From NCBI GenBank assembly GCA_038503035.1, contig JAVSML010019116.1, forward strand, positions 1 through 64,000: 64,000 nucleotides of DNA. Reading direction: 5' to 3'. The notes under the pieces were generated by a model, which saw nothing but the letters and a program-made list of their open reading frames with translations, searched no databases and had not been told where the DNA came from. The position numbers and the translations under genes are program-made. The DNA is from Crocodylus rhombifer. Its lineage: Eukaryota > Chordata > Crocodylia > Crocodylidae. This document shows, piece after piece, positions 28,158 to 42,000 of this stretch (position 1 is the first letter of the stretch; the number at the start of each line of letters is the position of its first letter).

Positions 28158-30243
28158 AAGGATGATGTGCAAAATTGGAAGTATCCACGTGGAGCTTTTT
28201 CGCAGAGATTCCTATTCAAAGATGGCAGTGTATGGACCAAACTCCCTACCCCAGATGGAGAGTCAGAATATACAACTTTGTCAGGAGCAAGAGTTGAACA
28301 CCCAGCCCAAAGTAACACATTCCAAAAAATGGACACACATTTATATATAAAATGCCAACTGAATGCAATTTTCACTTGGGAACGGCAGAACATTTCAAGG
28401 CATAATTCAAAATACAAAAGGATAAAAATCAGGCTTAATGCTGAAGTCAGCTTCCTTTTCATAAAAAAATATTCTTTTAATAACCTAAACACCAATTTAA
28501 AAAACAAGTCAGTCACTTTGAAAACCTTCATTAGACATGCCCCTCTTCTCAACGCCCTGCCAACTTATAGTGCATCTCTGTAAGGTTCTATGGTGACCTT
28601 ATATATATAAGAAACTCTTCAAATCTGCACAAATTAGGAGTTTTTAAAGACACATTGTTGGAAGCAACATAAAAGCTGACTAGAGGAGATGCCATGAGCC
28701 TAAGCTGCACTGTTAAAGAAACCTTTTAATGCAGAATGACATGGAAGTCTGACTGAGTGCATCATTTAGTATCATTGAGCAGTATTCTTGATATGTTTAT
28801 TTCACGTGGCAGAGATAAAAGCATATCAATCAAAAATGGTGGCTTCCACCGTTGTACATCATCATCAAAGCCTTGTTCAAAATGCTCTGAAATACTGGCA
28901 CCGTTTTGTTTTGTTTTATATAAAAATGAGAACAAGATTCAGGGACCAGTGTTTACATGTGTAAAGGAACTTTTAAATAGAAGCCGCGATATTTCTAGAG
29001 AGATTAAATGCTTCAATACGCCATGAAGGGAGTACTTTTCTGAAACTGTATTTGTATAATCTATATATTTTAGAAAAATTAAAAAAGGGGAGCTCAATGA
29101 AAAATACAAAGTCCTGAAGTGAGATACAAAGAGCAAGGGTTTGAGGTTAATTTGAGCAACTGCTGGATAGATACAACACTTGCGCTGAGTCTCTTTACCT
29201 AGGAGGGCAAAAGAAACTTGCATAGGCAGCAGATTAGACCAGTGTCTAGAGAGAGAAAAGCATGAGGTATGGGTGCAACCGGGACACACAGCTGTACACA
29301 CACTGACGGCGTTGCAGGTTTTTAGGACCTGGCCTCTTTCTTTGCTCAGTTCCCCACTCCCAAATCCCCTGGTTTTACAGACTTCCCTACAGGTCAAGAC
29401 AGTGGAGCCGAAGGCTTGAACACAGTTGCAAGTAGTGAAAAACTGAAAAAGTTGTATAGAAGGCATCCCCTTTCCATCGGATCGACTGTGTTGCTGTTTT
29501 CAAAGTCGCTTCCCCTTTTTAAAATCAAACCCCACGATTCTCCCCTGTATGCGTGTGAAACGCTAAACAGAAATTCCTGAAAGGGCTTCATTTCCAAGTC
29601 TGCACACCTCCGTCAAAATGAGAGCACTTAAAAGTATACGTCACATAGTAGAACAATTTATTTGGTATATATAGTGTATGTTAGTAATATAGAAGCATGT
29701 GCTATATTATAATTTTAACATTATAACACGTTAGCTTTTTGTGGGGATTTCTCTCTCTTTTTTGTAGTCTCAGCCTGAAGAGCACAGAAATGGCACTCGC
29801 ACTATTTAGAAAAACATCTTTGAAAGCCATTTGGCTTATTGTCTGCTATTTTAAAAAAAAAAAAAGGAAAAGGAAACAAAAGAGCAATATATAAAATATT
29901 TCCAAATAAAACACAAAATAAAGCTAAGCACCCCAAAAATCTCAATATAAAATTAAGTTCACCCAGGTAGGGGCAAGGAGAGGGGGAAAAGACAGCTCAG
30001 GATCTAAACCTTTCGTTTCTCCCTAAATATATGAGCTCAAGCTAGTGAATTTTTACGTTGGAGTCGGGGGATGAAAGAGATGGAATGTCTTAGGAACAGA
30101 AGGTTTCTTGTGTGGCTTGGGTTTTTTTTCCATTTTTAAATATATTTATTATATAAAAAGCCAAGCTACAGATATTGTGAAGTACTGTATGTATTTGTCT
30201 CTATGTAACAGGCAATGGCTGGAAGTTCAAGAAAAAAAACTAA

Positions 30244-30251
30244 TATTTACA
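30244..30251 (-). promoter_or_regulatory. ZBTB46: Pumilio response element in ZBTB46 3'UTR
   Basis: The minus strand reads TGTAAATA, a perfect UGUANAUA Pumilio-binding octamer, inside the inferred 3'UTR. A single 8-base match is suggestive only. Confidence 0.35.
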
Positions 30252-32658
30252 GGATAACTGTCAATAAATACACAGCCTGCATTTCTGAGAGGTGAAGGCA
30301 GTCAAATTCATGAAACAGTGAGCTAATCTTATGAACAACACACAGTGAACACAACTGCTGATTTCTTCTGTACTTAGAAAAAAGTATATAAAGGTCCAAT
30401 CTTAAAATATTTTTAAATACAGTAATAGGGCTTTACAACAAGCTAAAATGCAAAAACACCTTTTTACAGTTTCATAAAAATGTTTTTTTTGTTTTTTAAT
30501 AGGACCCCACCACACTATTCCTTGAACATTTAATGAATTCGGTTACCCATTTTTGTTGGCTAAAAGCAACAAATCGCATTTAACTTCCTTGATCCTAAAG
30601 TTTAGCAGCAGCGTAGACAGCAATCACAAAGCTTTACTTTTAGCTAACAGAAGGTGTTGAAAATATGGAGTGTTCTGGGGAGCGGGAAACAAGGACCAAC
30701 AAAAAATATTTGTTCAACTCATGGATACGAGCAAGCCAGCAGTCCCAAAGCTGCTGGATGCCTTATGCACAACGTGAAAATAGAAAGGACTGTGGGCAAG
30801 AAAAACCATGCATAGGTCAGTCGGTGAGCTTTACTTATTTTTAATCTCAAAAGGATGCAGACGATTGTGGAGCGAGGACTCGTGAACAAAAGCACGGTGA
30901 TGCGACCCTTTCGAGAAGACACTACCTAGAAATCCAGCTATGGTTCAGGTGCCGGGGGTGGGGGAGCAGGTTCCCTTGTTATCACCCCTCACCACTTAGC
31001 CTGGAATAGCTGAATTCCTTACAGAAGAGTTGCTTTATTGGGATCTTGGACAGTAAAAATCTGCTTTTAATTTTCCCCTCGGGGTCGAGCCAGGATCTCC
31101 CGTTTTTTAAAATTAAACTGCAAGAACTTTTCTGGGTTTTTTTCCCCCATAAGAGATTGCCTTGCCCACCACTGGAAAAAAAAGAAATTAGCACCTTTAA
31201 ATCATTTGGCTTCCGGATTGAACTAGTTGCCTCTTGTGGCAGGTTTCATGTACATTGTATAAAAATCTGCTCCAAGCAAGGAAACAGTGAGGTCTTCGGC
31301 TTTGTTTAAAGCACCAGAAGCATAGAGATGAGAGGTAAAGCAGAAGCTTTTACTACGAACAGGACACTTGAACTGGGTTTCTGATTTAAATGTTCTCAGA
31401 GGAAGGCAGCAGTGGCCGATATGAGCAAAAACCGAACCGGCCCATGGAAACTCAGCTGTACAAGACAGAGGAGACACTCCAGAGGAGATATCAGGTTCTT
31501 AAATGGAGCCAACCACTAAAAATTCAGGTGTCCTTGGTCAATTAAACCTAGGTAACGAACCTACCAATTGTGCGGGATGGTTTTTGCTTGGCAAGGAAGA
31601 ACGGCACAAGTTGGGTGAAACCCAAACTCCACAAAGTCGAGGACGCCTTTGCAACTGACTTCCATAGAGCCAGAACGTCACACCTTGCTTCTTGCAACTT
31701 CAGTTGACCCTTCATCTTGTTAAATGCCTTAGATTTACTAAAATTTGCATATATCTACAGAAAAGGCAGCTGACACCAAAGGGGGAAGGCGACACCACAC
31801 GCAAACCAACAAATTGGGCGCTAAACCGTTCGTGTCTTGCTGCATGCATCATACGTAGTAAACGTATCATAGGGAAATGCTGCTGCTCCTTCCACACAAC
31901 AGAAGCAAACGCGGTTGGAAGACTGGACACGATTAGGATGCCAGAAGGCCCAATAATTTCATGATTGTTCTCGGTGAAGTATTTGGAAGTGGAGGCCCCG
32001 TTACTATGAAAGGAGCTCTTAAGGCTGCAACTCAACTTGCCTTTTGATCTACCTGGCTTTGTGAAAACAAAAACGATACCAATCCACACCATCGACAGAA
32101 ATTACATATTTAAATCCATCTCTGCAAAAGGCCTGGGTTCTCAGCGGAAACCCTCCACCGCACAGGTCGGCTTGTTTACAAGATCCTACAGTGTGCAAGT
32201 CAGTCCACTGCTGCTGTGAATTTGGAACAAAGCTTAACAACATTGTTCAGGGCACAAACACCACCCTGATATTTTAATTCAGGGTGAAGAAGATTGATCA
32301 AAGGAATACATGCTTCACACAGTCTCCTTAGTACACTCTCCTCACAGTGCTCATACCATCAGAAACTCAAAGTCATTTGCATGCAATCTGATTTGCTCCC
32401 ACAGAGAGACCAAGACAGTCATGTTTTCATGGGGGGGGCAAGGAAGGGGAAAGGTGGAAGGAACTGATGCCACCAAAAGCAATGTTTCCAAATACAGTAT
32501 CTGAATGGTATAGAGCAAGGGCTCATTTAAAAAGAAAAAAAAAAAAACCCACAAAAAAAAATCTTTTGCACACATGGACGACAACAAGGCTACGTAGTTT
32601 TCCCGACACGCTCCTTCCTCCTGCCCTCCCCTCCCCTTACAAATGACAACAAAAATCC

Positions 32659-33045
32659 CTAAGAAATCCAAGTGAAATCCTTGTCGTTCTCCCCAGAGTT
32701 CTCTTGCTCCTGCGGAGAGTCGACGTCTTTGTCATCATCTAGAATCACGTCGTCTTGTGAAATCCCAACGTCATCCTTCCACTTGATGTCGTCGTCGTCG
32801 CCCATCTCTTCGTCTCCCTCCACTTTGATGTCGTCGGGATCTTCCATGTACTGGCCTTCGCCGGGATACAATTCGTCGGGGGAGCCTTCCCCTCCGTTCT
32901 GATCTAGGTGGCCTGCCATGCCTCGTCCGGAGCAATCGGCGCACACCCCGTGGCGGCGGGAGCCATGTTTAATGCCCACGCTGGCGGCAGACATGAACAC
33001 TCTATTGCACACTTTACACACATATTTCTTATCTTTACTGTGCAC
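32659..33045 (-). CDS. ZBTB46: ZBTB46 terminal exon
   Basis: The acceptor is ctcctttcctag|GTG at 33045 and the stop TAG at 32661-32659, 129 codons including stop. It begins [20 protein letters not shown], completing finger 2 and carrying a third degenerate finger (CKVC-x12 with GIKHGSRRH), then a CADCSGRG motif. A strongly acidic tail follows (repeated [17 protein letters not shown]) and ends in NDKDFTWIS. The first cysteine block and the ending match human ZBTB46, while the middle of the tail is much richer in Asp/Ile/Lys. Confidence 0.95.
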   Translation of the reverse strand: MHSKDKKYVCKVCNRVFMSAASVGIKHGSRRHGVCADCSGRGMAGHLDQNGGEGSPDELYPGEGQYMEDPDDIKVEGDEEMGDDDDIKWKDDVGISQDDVILDDDKDVDSPQEQENSGENDKDFTWIS

Positions 33046-36000
33046 CTAGGAAAGGAGACAACATTAAAAAAAATTAAGGCCAGGAAAGATGAAGTAAAGA
33101 ACTGCAAGCATGCTCCAGAAGGGAAACAATGCTTTGTTTCACTGTAAGAGAAGAAAAGGAGCGTAAGCCGTGACCGTCACCAGCTAATATCAGGGACGGA
33201 CAAGCAAGATGGCTCCTTGGCGTGATGTGAATCCTCACTGTGTTTCATTCTGCTTTGTGATAACATTAGTAGGACTGCATTTTATAATGCAGGACAAAAT
33301 CCTTCTCTGAATCACCTTTGGCCGTCAACCCAGTAATTTTAGCATGAGCCATCACCGGTCGACATTTTCTCAGTATGCCTGTATCCCCCAGGGGCACTAC
33401 AGCACATGCACACACACACTCCTTAAATCCCTGCTGCATTTTTGAAAGTCAGATTCTTCAAGTGGCCTTTACCATCCACTCTCGTTAAAGCTGCTAGGAA
33501 TGGGTCTCAACGTTACAAAAAGGTACTTGCTCAAAGTCAGACAAAGGGACAGTTTACCACAGATGCATCAGAGTAGCCGCTTCACTGTAGCTGCATTTTG
33601 CAAGCCCCTAATGTAGATTAAAAACCTCCAAGGGTGGAGACTCCACCACCCCTGTAGGTAGCTCATTCCAGTGTCTCACCATCCTCCTAGTGAGAAAGTT
33701 TTTCCTAATATCCAACTTAAACCTCCCTTGCTGCAACTTGAAACCATTGCTCCTTGGTCTGTCAAGTTTAGAACAAACACTTCCTTGCGCTCAAACGTGG
33801 TGATGACGTGGGTTTCCCAGGGAGGAAAGGCATGGGGGGTCGGGGGAGGAAGGGAAATATTACAGCAGCCCCATCTTCACTCAAAATAGTCAGGAAACGT
33901 GCTGCCTGGAAAATGTTATCTGGAGACACAACACAGGTGGGTCAAAATATGGCTCTACCATATATCCCCCTCTAAGAGACAGTGGCCCCTATAGGAGGCA
34001 GTGGGCAGAGACTTGTGCCTGGAGTTTGGTCCCAAATCTGTTGCAGAATGACCCTGGACAATTCACCGAATCCTTGTGCTTAAGTTATGAACCAGGCAAC
34101 AGGGATACTATGACTGCTTTTCTCCCGTGCTTTGCAAGCCCTGCTGTATTAACACGATGGCTTGAACAGTGCAATATTGGTTGGGCCCTCCAGCCAAAAA
34201 CGAGAAAACAGGCAGCAGCAAGCTCATTTTAGTTAAAAGCAAAAAATCTTGAGCTATAAATAGAGAGATTTGCTTTGGCTTTGCAAATGAATTTTCAGCC
34301 ACCAGCACAGCTGGTACCATGGCTAAAAGCATGAGTGGGGTGAAATGTCAACACTCTTGCTGCCTTCAGGAGTAGCATTAGCAGTACTGAGAACTGTGAC
34401 TAACAACAGTCCAGTATGAATCCACAAGAGTCAGTCATTCCCCATCCCAGCTCCAAGAAAAGGGAATCCCCAAGCAATTCTGATCCCCATCTCACCAGAA
34501 AGAGATTGTGAGGGTGCAAAGACAGGCTCAATGACAACTTTCTCTTGTTCCTGTCGGATCCAGAGGTCCGCTCTCCCACATTAATTTTGTAGCAGCCAAA
34601 AACTCTATCCTTGAAGGGCTCTCAAGTTTCATACTGATTGCCATTTCTCCAGTGGAGTACAAAGGGAACATTCCTGGCCTTAGGGTCAGGCTGTTTGAGC
34701 AGACTTTGGTTATTTCCTGTAGCAATAATCGTGACACGTGCATGTTTTTCCATGGGCAAGGCACCAGCTAAAGGGTGCAATGGATGAGATAAGTAGTGGG
34801 GCACTTCTGATAAACATGCCAATATGGGAAAAAGTAGCATACAGCCTTCCTGGCTCTGTTAAGGTCCCTTGTTAAACTGGCCATGGATGTGCTGCTCACG
34901 CACAAGCAGCCATAAGCACAGGAAGCAGCTATTTGGCCCCACCCGTGTGTGATGCCTTTCACAGGACACAGCTCAGTTGTGAGAACAGGTGCTTGGCTAT
35001 ACAAGAGCAAGCAACAGACACTTCCATCAGAAGCAGCGTCAAACCTGCCAGTCAGCAAGGAGATGGGGAAGGGAGAAAAGCAAAACAGCAAAGGAAAAAA
35101 AATCCCAACAGCCTGAGCAACAGGTAAGTAAAGAAGAAAGTGAAGCAAGTTAGAAACTGGGCAGCGGAGTCACCAGATAGCATGCGGGGATGACACGGAC
35201 TCCTAGGGAAAAGGAATAGGGCTATACTGCTTTTCCTCTTACATGGTTCACTTAAAGCGGGTAGAGGTGGCCCAAAGGCGAGTAGGCAGGGGCAGGAAGA
35301 CGGCTCTTTGCATGACAATCCCTTTAGAAAAAGCCAACCAAGGCCCATGGACTCTTTCCTTGTTCCATGCTGCTGGCTGTACCTCATTTTCACAGGCATT
35401 TGGGCTTATCAGTGTGTGGGGAAAAAGCCCAAAGTTTTTAGACCCTCTGAGGGGGCTAAACATACCATACCTAAACATAGGAACTGAGACGCAGCGATTC
35501 CTTTGTCCCCAAGTGTAAGCTACCTTGATACCTTTACACCTGGGTCCTCTACAACAGCAATATTCAGTTTTCTTCCTGGCTGCATAGATGAGTGGCAGGG
35601 AAAATTGATCGGCTTCATCTTTTCAATATTTACCAATAAAGTCAAAGCTTCCGATTTGGTCAGCACCAACTGAGCAAGTTCAAAGCCAGTACACTCTGAT
35701 GGCGCTCTCACTACGAGCTATCCCTGTTCTCAAATGTCTATCAAGCCAGGTTCTCAAAAGCCACTTCAAACTACAACACCGCTGTGCTTTTTACTACACC
35801 TAGGTGGAGCATTAACTTTCTGAAAACAGCTGGGCAACAGACCCAGGCTAGAGAAGGTTCTCAAAGTCTCTGTCCAACCCACTGGGGTCAGCTGAAGTGG
35901 GTTGCTAACAGGGTTTTCAAGAATCAGAACTGGGATGTGGCATCAGAAGACAGAAGAAACCCCTCATGCCAAAGGAACAATTTTGGACCGAAATAGAAAC

Positions 36001-39000
36001 ATAGGCCTCAGAAATGAACCATGTTTCAAACAAAAATGATTGTGTTTTTTACTTTCTCATCTAACATAGATAGCGTAGGCAGGATTCTCAAAGTGCTCTG
36101 TGTTACTGGACTTTCCCCCCTAATCCATAAAATACTTTATAGAAGACAGAAACACACTCTCTTTACCTTTTTTGAAGGATCAAAAAAGCACCAAATTTCC
36201 CCTTTGTATTAGAAGACCCCATTTCTATTGTATTTGTTACCAAGATTTCANNNNNNNNNNNNNNNNNNNNNNNNNNNNNNNNNNNNNNNNNNNNNNNNNN
36301 NNNNNNNNNNNNNNNNNNNNNNNNNNNNNNNNNNNNNNNNNNNNNNNNNNGGGGGGGGGGGGAGAGCTGTCTTGGCTGCAACAGCACCAAATCCTAATAG
36401 AAATCAATTGTTCCCAGAACGAAAAAGACCCAGGGAAGCAGCTGGCAAGACAAGGTGTCTAAAACTGCAGAACTAACAACAGGCCTAAAAACCTTTGTGT
36501 CTGCAGGGAGACTAACCATACTGTTTGGATGTGCCTACTGAACACCAGAAGACTAACACCCAAAGGAAATAATAAAGGGACATCTCAGGGAGCAGTCAGT
36601 CCCCAGACCAGATGGCTGGGCACTCATCCGAATGGACAAATACTCATGGAAGGAAGGAAAAGATGGCGAGGCTCTGAATACCATAGCAACTGATAACATA
36701 AGCCCCTTGATCATTCTGGTTTAAGTGGTACGGGCTAACTGCCCACCCTGTGTGTACACCACCATTTGGCAAGCTATGCCATTACACTGGCATCTGTTGC
36801 AGGCAGACAACTGGCTACCAGCTGACGATATCATCATTCTTCCCAGAAATGGGAACTGAATGTGGTTTCAGAAGGCAAGAGGAGACAAAACAAGTCACAT
36901 GTGCAGGGCAGTAGTAACAAAAAGTTTTAAATGTTCTTTGAAAAATAACGTCCTTACCTCAATACTAGAACTGGGGCTGTTGCAAAATTCAGCACTTCTC
37001 TTTAGCTGGACAGTAACAAAAACCCCCAACATCTGTCAGGGATATCTTTGTGCATCTTTCCAATTCCAATTTCTTATCTGCTGGCACAGGGGTGACCAAC
37101 CTGGGACATCAGTGCCCTAAGTGGTGTGGGCAGCCTCTGTGCGACAGGCAGTAGACTGGGCATGGGGCAGGCATCTCAATGGCAGATAGGAAACAGAGCA
37201 GAAAGCAGAGCAGCAGATGGGGCAGGGGAAGGGGTGGGAGTGGCCCTCAGGGAGGGTACTGAGCTAATTTGTGGCACGCCTGCCAAAACCGTGGGTCCCA
37301 GCAGTGCTAGCACATTGGAGCAACGTGGCCCGCAAAGCTTGCAGGGACGACATTACTTATTTAAACACTTGCACTAGAGACAGAAATATTTCTACTGAAC
37401 TTCGGAGTCAAGAGCCTTTAATAGCTATTTTTAAACCAAAAAATGGGCTAAATAAGGTAACATAGTCCCTTTAATCCTTAGTAAAAGATCAAGGAACTGA
37501 AAGAAGCAAAGGCTTTGTTGCTTTACACTGGTTTCAGGCGTTCTCCACGGCAGTCTGCACTGCATTAGGAAGAAATGGTATGCTACATGAAGACAGGAGG
37601 CTTGGAGTGAGAGATTCTAGCTCAAGCCCTCACCTTGCGGCTAGGAGCACTAAGCAGGAAGTGCAGACTACTTCCAGTAGCTCTTCGGGAACCCTCTGGC
37701 TGAGCAGGTGTTGATTAGCTCTGGGTGAACAGTCAGCAAAACACTGGGCCTTTGAAGGGTGAGGGAAAAGCACAGAGAAGTCTTCAGAGCTCCATAAAGA
37801 GGCTCAGAGGAGCCCCAGAGGGGAGAACAAAACCTAAATCTAAGCCAGGTGAAGCTCTTATTATCCCTAATCTGAACAAACCATCTCTGTTTCCCAACCA
37901 CCACTCGCTTCAGCGACTTCAAAGACACCTACTTACCAAGGTGTGCCGTTTCATGTGCTCCCGGCGTGTGAATTTTTTCCCACAGATTTCACAAGGATAG
38001 GGTCTCTCCCCTGTGTGGGATCGCATGTGTCTCTTCAGGATACACTGGTGCATGGCAGAGAAACTGCAGTACGGGCACTTGAATTTCTTTCTGATCACTG
38101 TGAATTCGTTTACTGTAAAAGAGCAACCAGAGCAAGCAGGTTACAACTCACAGCACTTCAAATAGCCCGTTTTGTTGTTTAATCTTCATTACCAGGATGT
38201 TTTTGCTAGAAAGCACATTCCTGCTGTTTAAACCCCTGCATAAGGAAAACATGAAACACGTTCAATTATGCTGCGCTATCTTCCTAATGTCTGTTTTATT
38301 AAGTAGCCTGCCTTAACCAGGATACTTAATACTGTGTCGACACAGCTGGGGATTTCAAGCATCTTCATCAGAGAAACCTTTACATAAGGTAGTGCACAAA
38401 ACTGTCCGATATTTAGCAGAAGTTGAAGAAGGAACTCATTTCTTCTGTGTCTGTTAAAGTGTACAACAAAATGAGATGATCTTTAGCCATAAGGCTGAGT
38501 TATCAGGAATGAGCTGGCCCACCTGAAATTCAAGCACGGCTCTCATTAGTGACAATGTCCTGAAACCTCCATGTGAAGAGTCAAGTCAAAAATAACTACC
38601 TGTGAACCAAGTGGCAGAAACGTGACAGTGACAGCTGCATGCTGAACTTCTCTTTCAAGCCCCAAATAAAACTAACCAGTGAAATAAATGCAGCTGGTGT
38701 TACACTATGTACCATGTTCGTATTCCCATTAACGTTCAAAAAGACCAAGATGCATCTTGAACAAATATGGCATTCTGTACGCAAGCATTTCACGGTAACC
38801 ATCTCAATTACTGTTACTGGCACTGCAAGCAGAACGAATGACAGTGAGAAACAAAATGCTGAATTAAAACTCAAGCCTCTTAAAACTTCTTCACAGCCCC
38901 AATTGTATAATTTTCATAGAATTCAAAATAAATAAATAACCACATTTTGCTGAACTGACAGAGGATGACTTTTTCAGAAGATATTCCTGGGCTGTCAATA

Positions 39001-42000
39001 GCTCTCCTCTTGTCATCCTGCTAGAGTGCACTCAAACTGGACTCCAGGGATGCATACAGCACTGACAGCCCAAGGGTCTAATTTGCCACAAGAATGCACA
39101 TAACAGCTGTGTTGATGTTTCCTCCTCCAAACAAAAATGAAAGTGGAACATGCAAAACAAGGCAGGTGAAAACACAAACTCGGATATTCCCCCAGTGAAA
39201 TCCACCCACCATATATTTGAAAGCAACTGTCTGTGTGCACGTGTTTTTTTTTTTTAAATCTGTCCTCTAAAAATCCTCTCATTTGACATTATTGCATGTT
39301 AATCATCACCCATTGACTCATCCTCACCCAAAGCAGGATTTTAACAGTGCTGAGGAACTGAATTCTGAATCAGAAATATAGTTGTCATTTAATCAAAATG
39401 TGGTTAAAGATCTGATACTTCTAGATGTCTGGCAACATTTTTATGGTTTTTTTTGGATAAAGCAGGGCAGGTAGGAGAGTGAAAGCAGCAAGGGAAATTC
39501 AGTGCCTACACCAGTGAGCACTTGACTACACAATTACCTGGTAACTCAAATAACTCTGTGTTCAGCAAAGACCCCGCTAGTGAAGTGAAAGCAAGGGCTT
39601 TCAGCATGTTACAAGATCATGCCCTGGGAGTGCAGCTGTACCCCAAAAAACAAATATTTAAAGCTCACAGTTTTCTACTCATTAGGCAGGCTCCCTGGAT
39701 ACATTCAGTGTCACCAGTTTGCTTTGGTGTCCGGATTTTTTTTAACTTTCACTTGCACTGTATTTTGCCATACAAGATAAAGCAAGCCATGGGAAAGGGA
39801 CTGTAATTAATTGTGCAAATGTACCTGAACATTTGGTGGGAAGATGCAGGAGGAGCCCATACATATATGGGGATAAGTTAGTTGGGAGAATATTGGTTCT
39901 TGGTACTGGTACGTGAAAGGAACCGAGTTCGATTGCCATTCTACGTGGAACCGCACATCTGTTTCTTTCCAACTTTTCAGACTAGAATCCCAACCAGGTG
40001 CAGGAGACTGCCAGCAAGTAACTTATTTCAAAGCATATGGATTACACACACTGTACTTTTTTCCTCCCCGTATTTCAGAAAGGAAGCCTTGAAAAATAGG
40101 GAAAGTTCCACATATTTTACATCCAGCCAACCAACCACTGCCTGCTGTGTAATCCCAAATAAAGATATGTCTTGACATTCCATCAACTTCAATTAAATAA
40201 AAAAATGCAATTTTCTTCTCTATTTTTAAAAGTATGCACAGTAAGGTTATAACAGGGCCATTTACTGCATACTTGCTGCCTATCTTAATACACTAGTGTC
40301 ACCTTTACATGTAGAAGCTGCTCGTGGGAAGCACTTTTGCTGCTAGGTCTGAAAGTTGTAGGTTCAGATAAAACCATAAGCAGCAAGGCAACAACTCAGT
40401 GTTACTTACAATGCACTATAGGATTAAAGTAAGAACTCCTGTTAGAAATGATATCCTGTAATGGGCTGTTTCACACTCCTTTCTAACCTTTGTTGCCAGC
40501 TTAGGTAGGAGTTGAAGAGCTCCTGGCACTTAAGGCTGAGAAATACATAAACTATTTCATCAGATGCTAAAAGCCAGCTAAAAATCATATCTGTTCAATA
40601 CCTGGATGGGAGACAAAGTTAAATACAGAGTTCTGTAAGAAGTGGTAATGACTAACCGAGCACTACTCTACCTTCTAAGTCTCCTGAGTGAAAATACCCT
40701 AGTATTGTGCTATGGGGTGCTATATGCTCCCACATGTACCACTTTTAAAATGATACACAAAAGTGGTCCTGACTGTAGCTGGCATGACATTTTTTTGACT
40801 AAACATTCTGATGATGAAAGCTAAACATTTTGGAGAGAGACCTGTTTTGATACAAAGGTATCAAAGGTCACTTCTAATGAGAAACACACCAAATAAAGAA
40901 AACCCACCTTTTTCTTCAAAACAAAACTGTTCAGACAAAAGTCAACTTTGTGAAAATGTTCTAGGAGCCCTGCTTTTGTTGCACTACGGGACAAAAAAAA
41001 TCCAATGTTGAAAACTTGAAAATCATCTTGACGCAAAATGTACTCTGGCTAGCCTAAGGTCTGACCACTTACAGACAAAGATGCGTAGAAGGGTGTCCAC
41101 TTCAGCAAAATGGGCAGTTGATTTCGATTGACCTTTAATTCCCTCAACCAATAATACCAGTTAGATGTACTAGCATTCATACAATCATAGAAAACAACGG
41201 TGGAAAGGGAGCTCAGGAGGTCACATCTAGTGCAACCCCCTGCTCAAAGCAGGATCAGCCCCAACTACATCACCCCAGCCAAGGCTTTGTCTATCTGGAT
41301 ATTAAACACCTTCAAGGATGGGGATCCCAACCACCTCTCTGGATAGTCTGTTCCAGTGCTTTACTACCCTCCTAGTGAGAAAGATTTTACCAACGTCTAA
41401 CCTAAGCTTCCTTTGCTGCAACTTGAAAGCATATTCTCCACTTGTCCTAAATTGTTGCCTTGTGCTGTTTAACAGCTGCTTTGTTCGACCCCAGAACTGT
41501 TCAAAGCATCAAAATTTTCCAGCCCAGGCCCAACTCTCATCAACATTTTCCAGTCCAGACCCAAAAAAATCTACCCACTCACCTATGCCACAATGACAAG
41601 AGTGATCATAGCAATAGTGAAAGCCAAGAATATTTTATTCGCCCACTAGAGACACTTGCTTGTTCCATAAAAGTACAATTTTAGAAGGCTAGTTTAAAAT
41701 CATTACACACACGCACACAATATCTCTTTTACTCTCACTTCTTTGCAAACCTTTGAGGCAAGAAGTGCAAAATAAGTAAGAGACACTTTAAAACACCCAA
41801 GTTTCCAGGTGCCATTCATTCTTCAACAAGGCATGTTCTAACATCCACTGCTTTATGCAGGCTTATTGTTGATAACATAATAGTAACTCAGCTTGCCTGC
41901 ATACATATTGTGCTACCTGTATTTAACTCGACTTGCAAAGCATTTCAGAAATGACTGCAGTGTGAAAAGGCACTCTTTTTTATTTTGTCACCATGCTCAG

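Larger units (their letters stand above)
27485..32658 (-). other. ZBTB46: ZBTB46 3' untranslated region (about 5.2 kb)
   Basis: AT-rich DNA without convincing open frames runs from the ZBTB46 stop codon to the distal polyadenylation signal. It contains many T/A tracts, AU-rich pentamers, a Pumilio-type site (30244-30251), and no CR1 or SINE copies that I recognise, unlike the introns on either side. Absence of transposons over 5 kb fits a transcribed, constrained UTR; the exact end is inferred. Confidence 0.65.
33046..37936 (-). other. ZBTB46: ZBTB46 intron before the terminal exon (4.9 kb)
   Basis: GT-AG intron with a CR1 fragment (33617-33770), a MIR-like SINE (34000-34130) and a 100-N assembly gap (36251-36350). 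I see no further exon. Confidence 0.75.

Noticed and set aside
28127..28552. 141-codon minus-strand frame in the 3' part of ZBTB46
   Set aside because: It ends in a poly-Lys stretch from the poly-T tract and lies within the inferred 3'UTR.
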